Made by a program: the position numbers and the translations under genes | Part shown: positions 58,232 to 64,000 of the stretch, piece by piece | How positions within the stretch are numbered: position 1 is the first letter of the stretch | Layout of the letters: each line of letters opens with the position of its first letter | The notes under the pieces: model-generated | Told to the model about the DNA's origin: nothing | Database searches by the model: none | What the model saw: the letters and a program-made list of their open reading frames with translations, nothing else | From: an uncultured Corynebacterium sp. | GTDB lineage: Bacteria; Actinomycetota; Actinomycetes; Mycobacteriales; Mycobacteriaceae | DNA: 64,000 bases | Direction of reading: 5' to 3' | NCBI RefSeq assembly: GCF_946221155.1 | Contig: NZ_CAMIAN010000001.1 | Coordinates: forward strand, 1-64,000

Positions 58232-60265
58232 ATGAGCGAAGTAACTAACCACCCGCACAATCAGACCGCGGACTTCGACTACGACAAGGCCGTCGCTGCT
58301 TTCACTGCGCCGAAATCCGTCGTCGAAGGCGTGACCGTCGGCAAGGTTCTGAAGGATAACGCACCCCACGCAGTCGGCCAGGACAAGCAGTGGCAGTACG
58401 CCAAGGAGCACTTCGGAATGGTGTCTCCGCTGAACCGCAACAAATTCCGCATCCTCATCGTCGGTACCGGCTTGGCCGGTGGCGCCGCAGCTGCCGCACT
58501 CGGCGAGCTGGGCTACGACGTCAAGGTGTTCACCTACCACGATTCCCCGCGCCGCGCGCACTCCATTGCTGCGCAGGGTGGTGTGAACTCCTCCCGCGGT
58601 AAGAAGCTGGATAACGACTCCACCTACCTGCATGCCAAGGACACGGTCAAGGGCGGCGACTACCGCTGCCGCGAAAACGACTGCTGGCGCCTGGCCATGG
58701 AGTCTCCGAAGGTCATCGACCACATGAACGCTGTCGGCGCACCGTTCTCCCGCGAGTACGGCGGCACCCTGGCAACCCGTTCCTTCGGTGGCGTTCAGGT
58801 CTCCCGCACCTACTACACCCGTGGCCAAACGGGCCAGCAGCTGCAGCTGGCCACCACCTCTGCGCTGTACCGCCAGATCGGTGCCGGCCACGTGGAGATC
58901 TTCACCCACAACGACCTGGTTGACCTGATCGTCAACAACGGCCGCTGTGAGGGTGTGATCATGCGCAACCTGCTGACCGGCGAGCTGAAGGCTCACACCG
59001 GCCACGCAACTGTGCTGGCCACCGGCGGTTACGGCAACGTGTACCACATGTCCACGCTGGCCAAGAACTCCAACGCCTCGGCCATCATGCGCGCCTACGA
59101 GCTGGGTGCCTACATGGCGTCCCCGTCCTTCGTGCAGTTCCACCCGACGGGCCTGCCGGTGAACTCCACCTGGCAGTCCAAGACGATCCTGATGTCCGAG
59201 TCGCTGCGTAACGACGGCCGCATCTGGACTCCGAAGAAGAAGGGTGACGATCGCAAGCCGAACGACATCCCGGAAGACGAGCGCGACTACTTCCTGGAGC
59301 GCCGCTACCCGGCCTTCGGCAACCTGGTTCCGCGTGACATCGCTTCCCGTGCCAACGCTCAGCAGATCAACGCTGGCTACGGCGTAGGCCCGATGAAGAA
59401 CTCCGTGTACCTGGATCTGGGCGACGCTATTCAGCGCCTGGGCAAGGACACGATCCGCGAGCGCTACTCCAACCTGATCCAGATGTACGAAGAGGCCATC
59501 GGCGAGTCCGCCTACGAGACCCCGATGCGCATCGCCCCGACCTGCCACTACACCATGGGTGGCCTGTGGACCGACTTCAACGAGATGACGTCCATCGACG
59601 GTCTGTTCTGCTCTGGTGAGTCCTCCTGGATGTACCACGGCGCGAACCGCCTGGGTGCTAACTCCCTGCTGTCCTCCTCCGTGGAGGGCTGGTTCACTCT
59701 GCCGTTCACCATCCCGAACTACCTGGCACCGCACCTGGGCGAGGATATTCCGGCCGCCGATTCCCCGGCAGCTCAGGAAGCCCTGCAGCGTGCCAAGGAC
59801 CGCATCGAGCGTCTGACCACCATCAAGGGCGACAACCCGCACGGACCGGAGTACTACCACCGCCAGCTGGGCGAGATCCTGTACTTCTCTTGTGGTGTGT
59901 CCCGCAACGTGAAGGACATGAAGGACGGCATCGAGAAGATCCGCGCACTGCGCAAGGACTTCTGGGCCAACGTCCACATCCCGGGCGGAACCGAGGAAAT
60001 GAACCAGACTCTGGAGTACGCAACTCGCGTTGCCGACTACCTGGATCTGGGCGAGCTGATGTGCGTGGACGCCCTGGACCGCGACGAGTCCTGTGGTGCC
60101 CACTACCGCGATGACCACCTGTCCGAAGACGGCGAGGCAGAGCGTGACGATGACAACTGGTGCTTCGTCTCCGCCTGGGAGCCGAATGGCGAGAACAAGT
60201 TCATCCGCCACTCCGAGCCCCTGTACTTCGACCGTATCCCGCTGATGACAAGGAATTACAAGTAA
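58232..60265 (+). CDS. sdhA: Succinate dehydrogenase flavoprotein subunit
   Basis: A 677-residue flavoprotein oxidising succinate to fumarate on the cytoplasmic face. The FAD motif 'LIVGTGLAGGAAAAALGELG' is near residue 71. 'RRAHSIAAQGGVNSSRG' holds the conserved His region for covalent FAD, 'SPSFVQFHPTGLPV' is near 300, and the catalytic Arg lies in the 'CGAHYRDDHL'/'RIAPTCHYTMGGL' regions. A ribosome site AAGGAGAAGAGAG precedes the ATG. Its stop TAA overlaps the sdhB start by one base (TAATG). A long antisense frame over it is a codon-bias shadow. Confidence 0.97.
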   Translation: MSEVTNHPHNQTADFDYDKAVAAFTAPKSVVEGVTVGKVLKDNAPHAVGQDKQWQYAKEHFGMVSPLNRNKFRILIVGTGLAGGAAAAALGELGYDVKVFTYHDSPRRAHSIAAQGGVNSSRGKKLDNDSTYLHAKDTVKGGDYRCRENDCWRLAMESPKVIDHMNAVGAPFSREYGGTLATRSFGGVQVSRTYYTRGQTGQQLQLATTSALYRQIGAGHVEIFTHNDLVDLIVNNGRCEGVIMRNLLTGELKAHTGHATVLATGGYGNVYHMSTLAKNSNASAIMRAYELGAYMASPSFVQFHPTGLPVNSTWQSKTILMSESLRNDGRIWTPKKKGDDRKPNDIPEDERDYFLERRYPAFGNLVPRDIASRANAQQINAGYGVGPMKNSVYLDLGDAIQRLGKDTIRERYSNLIQMYEEAIGESAYETPMRIAPTCHYTMGGLWTDFNEMTSIDGLFCSGESSWMYHGANRLGANSLLSSSVEGWFTLPFTIPNYLAPHLGEDIPAADSPAAQEALQRAKDRIERLTTIKGDNPHGPEYYHRQLGEILYFSCGVSRNVKDMKDGIEKIRALRKDFWANVHIPGGTEEMNQTLEYATRVADYLDLGELMCVDALDRDESCGAHYRDDHLSEDGEAERDDDNWCFVSAWEPNGENKFIRHSEPLYFDRIPLMTRNYK

Positions 60266-61014
60266 TGAAACTGCATCTTGAAATCTGGCGTCAGGCGGGC
60301 CCGAATGCCGAAGGCCACTTCGAGTCTGTTGACGTTGACGACGCTGCAGAGCAGATGTCCATCCTGGAGCTGCTCGACCACGTAAACAACCAGTACGTTG
60401 AGGACGGCAAGGAGCCCTTTGCCTTCGCCTCGGACTGCCGCGAGGGTATCTGTGGTACCTGTGGCCTGATGGTTAACGACCGTCCCCACGGCCCGGACAA
60501 GAACAAGCCCGCCTGCCAGCAGCGCCTGGTCTCCTTCAATGATGGCGATACCATCAAGCTGGAGCCGCTGCGCTCCGCCGCTTACCCGGTGATCAAGGAC
60601 ATGGTCGTCGACCGTTCCGCACTGGACCGCGTGATGGAAAAGGGTGGCTTCGTATCCGTAATGGCCGGCACCGCTCCGGATGCTGACTCCCTGCTGGTGA
60701 ACCACTCCGACGCTGAGAAGGCACTGGATCACGCAGCCTGCATCGGCTGTGGCGCTTGTGTTGCGGCTTGCCCGAACGGTGCAGCTCACCTGTTCACCGG
60801 CGCAAAGCTTGTGCACCTGACGCTGTCCCCGCTGGGACGTGAGGAGCGCGGCAAGCGTGCTCGCAACATGGTTGATGAGATCGAGGGTACTTTCGGTCCT
60901 TGCTCGCTGTACGGCGAGTGTGCTGACGTTTGCCCGGCGGGTATCCCGCTGACGGCTGTGGCAGCTATCACAAAGGAACGCACCCGTGCCGCTTTCCGCG
61001 GCAAGGATGACTAA
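60265..61014 (+). CDS. sdhB: Succinate dehydrogenase iron-sulfur subunit
   Basis: A 249-residue subunit carrying electrons from FAD to heme. The [2Fe-2S] ligands are in 'CREGICGTCGLM' plus Cys in 'KPACQQR'. The ferredoxin-like pair 'CIGCGACVAACPNG' and 'CSLYGECADVCPAGIP' supplies the [4Fe-4S] and [3Fe-4S] sites. The start ATG overlaps the sdhA stop (TAATG) with AAGGAA upstream, so the longer frame from 60160 is rejected. It is followed after 40 bases by a small membrane protein gene in the same operon. Confidence 0.97.
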   Translation: MKLHLEIWRQAGPNAEGHFESVDVDDAAEQMSILELLDHVNNQYVEDGKEPFAFASDCREGICGTCGLMVNDRPHGPDKNKPACQQRLVSFNDGDTIKLEPLRSAAYPVIKDMVVDRSALDRVMEKGGFVSVMAGTAPDADSLLVNHSDAEKALDHAACIGCGACVAACPNGAAHLFTGAKLVHLTLSPLGREERGKRARNMVDEIEGTFGPCSLYGECADVCPAGIPLTAVAAITKERTRAAFRGKDD

Positions 61015-61054
61015 GATCAACTCCAAGACAAGTATCAGAAAGTAGGAGAGAACC

Positions 61055-61375
61055 ATGGCACTCAGTGAGAACCTGCACATGGAGCGTTACTACGTTGATG
61101 GCTACCAGCCGTCCAGCTTTGATGCGCCGCACTCTTCGCTGCAGCGCTCCCTCACTTGGATCGGCATGGGCTTTTGGCTGCTGCTGATGCCGGGTCTGGG
61201 TACCATCGTGTTCGGTCTGGCTACCAACATGTCCGGCACTCAGGAAAACGGCATGACGTACCTGATTATCGGCGTTGTAATGTCCGTTGTTGCTGTGATT
61301 GCTGGCTCTGCGTGCATTCACGCGGGTCGCAAGAACTACCGCGACTACAAGAAACGTTCCGGCCGCATCATCTAG
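61055..61375 (+). CDS. Small two-helix membrane protein downstream of sdhCAB
   Basis: A 106-residue protein with two membrane helices ('LTWIGMGFWLLLMPGLGTIV' near 31-50 and 'YLIIGVVMSVVAVIAGSACI' near 69-88), a short N-terminal domain and a basic C-terminus. AGTAGGAGAGAACC precedes the ATG. I recall an unnamed gene at the same place after sdhB in C. glutamicum, so it may be linked to the complex, but nothing shows how. Confidence 0.8.
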   Translation: MALSENLHMERYYVDGYQPSSFDAPHSSLQRSLTWIGMGFWLLLMPGLGTIVFGLATNMSGTQENGMTYLIIGVVMSVVAVIAGSACIHAGRKNYRDYKKRSGRII

Positions 61376-61488
61376 CGCATCATCTAGTTAGTGGCTAGTA
61401 ATAGCTCCAGCTGAAGCTAGAACCAGAGCTGGAGCTAGAGCCAAAGCTTGGGCTCTGAACCAGAGCTAAAGCGCCTCCAATTGCGCGG

Positions 61489-61520
61489 ACCGCGCCACCA
61501 CTTCTGGTGGCGCGGTTTTG
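61489..61520 (+). terminator. Terminator of the sdh operon
   Basis: A 12-bp perfect stem ACCGCGCCACCA/TGGTGGCGCGGT with a CTTC loop is followed by TTTTG. Confidence 0.92.
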
Positions 61521-61582
61521 CTTTGTCTACACAGTGCTTTGTCTGCACGTGGTTTGCCTGCACAGTGCTTTGTCTGCACAGT
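61520..61582. repeat. Four tandem copies of a 16-bp unit
   Basis: GCTTTGTCTACACAGT, GCTTTGTCTGCACGTG, GTTTGCCTGCACAGT and GCTTTGTCTGCACAGT follow directly after the terminator. Each unit contains a small inverted pair (GTGC/GCAC across unit borders). There are no spacers, so it is not a CRISPR. Confidence 0.75.
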
Positions 61583-61624
61583 AAAGCGCCGAAGATTCCT
61601 CTTGGAGAGTGGGGATGGGGGGCA

Positions 61625-61749
61625 AAATGTCGGAAAAGTTGCATTTCTTTCTACTCGACTGTTTGCGGCTAGGGTTGAAAACCTCCTGACCAGCGCTTTT
61701 ATATTAATGCAAATAATCCCCAATAACGTTTTGCAACTTTTCCGACATT
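61625..61749. repeat. 19-bp perfect inverted repeat enclosing 87 AT-rich bases
   Basis: AAATGTCGGAAAAGTTGCA at 61625-61643 recurs exactly as its reverse complement at 61731-61749. The 125-base unit contains no open frame of note. It could be a MITE-like remnant or a pair of operator sites. Confidence 0.75.
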
Positions 61750-61872
61750 TAGCTTGTTGGATAGCTGTTGGACAGCTTGTTGGACTTAGTTGAACGCTCG
61801 CTCACCCCAATCGAACCCCGCAAGCGCCTGATCGAAACTCTCTTGACGCCCCACCGGTGCCATAATTGAACA

Positions 61873-63258
61873 ATGACTGCTTCTGAGAACTCCGCCGCGC
61901 GAGGCCGCTCTGCACACCAGCAGACCGGGCGACCACAGCAGCACCACCAGGCTCCGGAGGCCACCCCGGCACCGTTGTCCCAGGTCCCTGGACCCGACCC
62001 AGCCACCGAGGCCGCCCGCCGGGCGGAATTGCGCAAACACAAGGCCATCGCCACCGGCCTACTTGTCATCGCAACCCTTATCTACGTGGCCATGCGCTGG
62101 CTTGAATACCAGGGCAACCCGGATGCCTGGATCGGCTACGTCCGTGCGGCTAGCGAAGCCGGCATGGTTGGCGCCCTCGCTGACTGGTTCGCCGTCACGG
62201 CTCTGTTCCGCCATCCGCTGCACATTCCCATCCCACACACGGCCATCATCAAGCGGAAGAAGGATCAGGTCGGCCACGCACTCAGCGAGTTCGTGGGGGA
62301 GAACTTCCTCAACGCCGCCCTCATCAGCGACAAGCTTCGCAAAGCCCGGATTCCAGAGCGTGCCAGCGACTGGGTTGTCAACGACGGTGGCGCCAACCGC
62401 GTCTCGCAGGAAGCCGGCAAGATCATCGACCTCACAGTCAACGGCATCAACCCCCAGGAAGCAGAGCAAGTCCTCCGTGCCCTGGTCATCGACAAACTCA
62501 GCGAACCCACCTGGGGCCCGCCGCTAGGTCGGGGCCTGGAGCAACTCATCGAAGAAGGCCGCACGGAACCCGCTGTCGAAGCAATCGTCGTCTGGATGGA
62601 CGACAAGGCTCGCACCTCCGAGGACTTCGTCGTCCGCCTCATCGACGAGCGCACCCCGGCCTGGGCGCCTCGCTTCGTCCGCGAACTCGTGGGCTCCCGT
62701 GTGTACCGCGAGCTGGTGGAATTCACTGGTGACGTTCGTCGCGACCCCAACCACGATGCGCGTCGCCAGCTGCGCTCGTTCATCTACCAGCTTTCGCAAG
62801 ACCTCCAGCACGATGAGAAGATGATCGCCCGGGTGGAAGGCTTCAAGAATGATGTCATGACCTCCGGGCCTGTCACCGCGATGCCCGGCCGCTTATGGGA
62901 GTCCACCCGCGCGACGCTCACCACCTGGTCCCGCGACCCAGATTCCCTGTTGCGCCGCCAGATCGCGCAGTGGGTGGAGGCGTATGGGCGTCGTATCCAA
63001 GAAGAGCCAGAGCTGCGCGAAGAGCTAGAACGACGCATCGTCGGCGCAGCCAGCTACCTTGCCGATAACTATGCAGGTGAGGTGACCGGCATCATCGGCG
63101 AGACGGTCGAGCGGTGGGACGCGCAGGAGGCCTCCGACAAGATCGAGCTGATGGTGGGCAAGGACCTGCAGTTCATCCGCGTGAATGGCACGATTGTGGG
63201 CGCGTTGGCTGGCCTGGCGATTTACTCCCTGACTGAGCTGATCTTTGCGTTAGGCTGA
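61873..63258 (+). CDS. DUF445-family membrane protein
   Basis: A 461-residue protein. After a polar, Gln/Pro-rich N-terminus of about 55 residues come a hydrophobic helix near 57-75, 'GALADWFAVTALFRHPL' near 102-118 (the DUF445 hallmark) and 'IPHTAIIKRKKDQVG'. A long helical domain follows and a final hydrophobic helix is near 440-458. Family members are widespread inner-membrane proteins of unknown function. The DUF2516 gene follows after 5 bases, forming an operon that continues into deoC. Confidence 0.88.
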   Translation: MTASENSAARGRSAHQQTGRPQQHHQAPEATPAPLSQVPGPDPATEAARRAELRKHKAIATGLLVIATLIYVAMRWLEYQGNPDAWIGYVRAASEAGMVGALADWFAVTALFRHPLHIPIPHTAIIKRKKDQVGHALSEFVGENFLNAALISDKLRKARIPERASDWVVNDGGANRVSQEAGKIIDLTVNGINPQEAEQVLRALVIDKLSEPTWGPPLGRGLEQLIEEGRTEPAVEAIVVWMDDKARTSEDFVVRLIDERTPAWAPRFVRELVGSRVYRELVEFTGDVRRDPNHDARRQLRSFIYQLSQDLQHDEKMIARVEGFKNDVMTSGPVTAMPGRLWESTRATLTTWSRDPDSLLRRQIAQWVEAYGRRIQEEPELREELERRIVGAASYLADNYAGEVTGIIGETVERWDAQEASDKIELMVGKDLQFIRVNGTIVGALAGLAIYSLTELIFALG

Positions 63259-63263
63259 GTGGC

Positions 63264-63578
63264 ATGTACATGGTCTTTACGACGTTGTCTCACGTATACA
63301 TGGGCATCAATCTGGCACTGGCGGTCGCTATTTTCGTGCTGGCGGCCGTCGGCCTGGCGCAGCTGGTTAGTACCCGCGACGATGCCTTTATGGTGATCGA
63401 CCGCGAAAAGCAGAACTGGTTGATGCTGATGGGCGGTGCGTTGGCGCTGTCCATCCTGAGCTTCTTTATCGCCATCGAGCTGCTGTGGATCATCGCGGCC
63501 GTCATCGTCGGTATTTACTGGCAGGACGTACGCCCCGCGATCCGCGACGTGCTGGATAATGCGGGTGGTTCCTGGTGA
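63264..63578 (+). CDS. DUF2516-family small membrane protein
   Basis: A 104-residue protein with three hydrophobic segments (about 11-33, 53-72 and 73-87) and the charged loop 'STRDDAFMVIDREKQNWLML' characteristic of actinobacterial DUF2516. Its stop codon overlaps the GTG of deoC (GTGA). It lies in the operon DUF445-DUF2516-deoC, which I recall from C. glutamicum. Function unknown. Confidence 0.82.
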   Translation: MYMVFTTLSHVYMGINLALAVAIFVLAAVGLAQLVSTRDDAFMVIDREKQNWLMLMGGALALSILSFFIAIELLWIIAAVIVGIYWQDVRPAIRDVLDNAGGSW

Positions 63579-64000
63579 CCCATGTCGACCGTACGAAGAT
63601 TTCCCGCGAGGCCGTCGCTGCCATCCTGGATGCCACGTTGCTAAAGCCCGAAGCTTCGCGCGATGATGTGGCGGCTTTGGTTCGCGAAGCCACTGAACTG
63701 GGGTGCGGTGCGGTGTGCGTGTCGCCCTCGATGCTGCCTTTGGGTTCTTTGGGTACTGACGCCACGCTGCGCATCGCCACCGTCGCCGGGTTCCCTAGCG
63801 GCAAGCACGCTTCCTTGGTGAAGGCCACCGAGGCGCGTTATGCCGCGCAGTTGGGCGCCGAAGAGATCGATGTGGTGATCGATGTGGCGGCGGCCCTGGC
63901 GAAGGATCAAAATGCGCTTCTGGCGGAGCTGATCACCGTGCGGGAGGCAGTGCCGCATCCGCTGGTGCTGAAGGTGATCGTGGAATCCGCGCTGCTGGAC
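63575..64000 (+). CDS. deoC: Deoxyribose-phosphate aldolase, 5' part
   Basis: The first 142 codons, cut by the window end. The start is GTG 63575, overlapping the DUF2516 stop; the nearby ATG is out of frame. 'AAILDATLLKPEAS' near residue 15, 'CVSPSMLP' near 48, 'VAGFPSGKHASLVKATEA' near 68 and 'EIDVVIDVAAA' near 92 match deoxyribose-phosphate aldolase, and the last visible stretch 'LVLKVIVESALL' holds the Schiff-base Lys. It splits deoxyribose-5-phosphate into glyceraldehyde-3-phosphate and acetaldehyde in nucleoside salvage. Confidence 0.93.
   Translation, partial: MTHVDRTKISREAVAAILDATLLKPEASRDDVAALVREATELGCGAVCVSPSMLPLGSLGTDATLRIATVAGFPSGKHASLVKATEARYAAQLGAEEIDVVIDVAAALAKDQNALLAELITVREAVPHPLVLKVIVESALLD

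Larger units (their letters stand above)
61376..61872. other. Repeat-rich non-coding gap after the sdh operon
   Basis: Almost 500 bases without a plausible gene. In order: AGCT-rich sequence with the direct repeat GAACCAGAGCT (61420-61430 and 61457-61467) around a near-perfect palindrome (61437-61456), a strong terminator (61489-61520), four 16-bp tandem units (61520-61582), a 19-bp perfect inverted repeat 125 bases wide (61625-61749), and a GTTGGA-rich stretch. A minus-strand GGCGTCA core (61844-61850) lies 23 bases before the DUF445 gene. Confidence 0.7.

Noticed and set aside
58211..60211. Long minus-strand frame (666 codons) opposite sdhA
   Set aside because: It mirrors the third-position GC bias of sdhA, has no ribosome site or family features, and sdhA is certain.
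61520..61582. Possible CRISPR array
   Set aside because: Units are contiguous and 16 bp long with no spacers, and no cas genes are present.

Overview
The window is a chromosomal segment of a mycolic-acid-containing actinobacterium, almost certainly a Corynebacterium. Evidence: an antigen-85-type mycolyltransferase, GlxR, a WhcA/WhiB4-type protein, RamB, a five-helix sdhC with sdhA and sdhB, DtxR-type iron boxes, and gene order matching corynebacteria and mycobacteria. A secreted lipase and an acyl-CoA dehydrogenase/oxidase would suit a lipophilic species such as the C. jeikeium group, but I cannot fix the species. I see no rRNA, CRISPR array, insertion sequence or prophage. Two tRNA genes are present: Pro(CGG) and Thr(CGT).

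Layout. 1-4.2 kb: an iron/siderophore ABC permease and binding lipoprotein with a DtxR box, then a MATE exporter with a second DtxR box. 4.2-17 kb: a block I recall as collinear with mycobacterial Rv3683 to about Rv3661: tRNA-Pro, metallophosphoesterase, bifunctional PBP, WhcA, DUF4177, RidA, metallo-beta-lactamase-fold hydrolase, glxR, nth, thioredoxin-like protein, CoA-type NUDIX, MarP-type protease, alpha/beta hydrolase, holin-family membrane protein, a degenerate Fic-like protein and a HAD phosphatase. 18-23 kb: a compact Tad/Flp-like locus (ssd, cpaF, a fused tadB-tadC, Flp-like pilin, two TadE-like genes). 23-34.5 kb: secreted lipase, DUF1998 helicase, cold-shock protein, topA, CaiB-like protein, membrane adenylate cyclase, holB, tRNA-Thr. 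34.6-44.6 kb: small secreted protein, amino-acid permease, acyl-CoA dehydrogenase, MFS transporter, flippase-like protein, short M1 peptidase, mycolyltransferase. 44.9-61.4 kb: central carbon metabolism: lpd, an unknown membrane protein, ramB, aceA, aceB, beta-phosphoglucomutase, GH65 phosphorylase, sdhCAB. 61.4-64 kb: a repeat-rich gap, DUF445, DUF2516 and the 5' part of deoC.

How the parts may fit. The adenylate cyclase would make the cAMP that GlxR senses, and RamB and GlxR are known controllers of acetate and TCA genes in C. glutamicum. RamB-like sites are visible upstream of aceA/aceB and sdhC. The GH65 and beta-PGM pair would turn an alpha-linked disaccharide (maltose or trehalose) into glucose plus glucose-6-phosphate, and mycolyltransferases release trehalose.

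The strongest unexplained signal is a directional motif, GGCGTCA-N2-AAGAAA. Four or five exact copies and several one-mismatch copies lie mainly in gene-free DNA. Most point toward the start codon of the next gene (PBP, whcA, lpd, aceA, aceB, sdhC). I know of no described element with this pattern.
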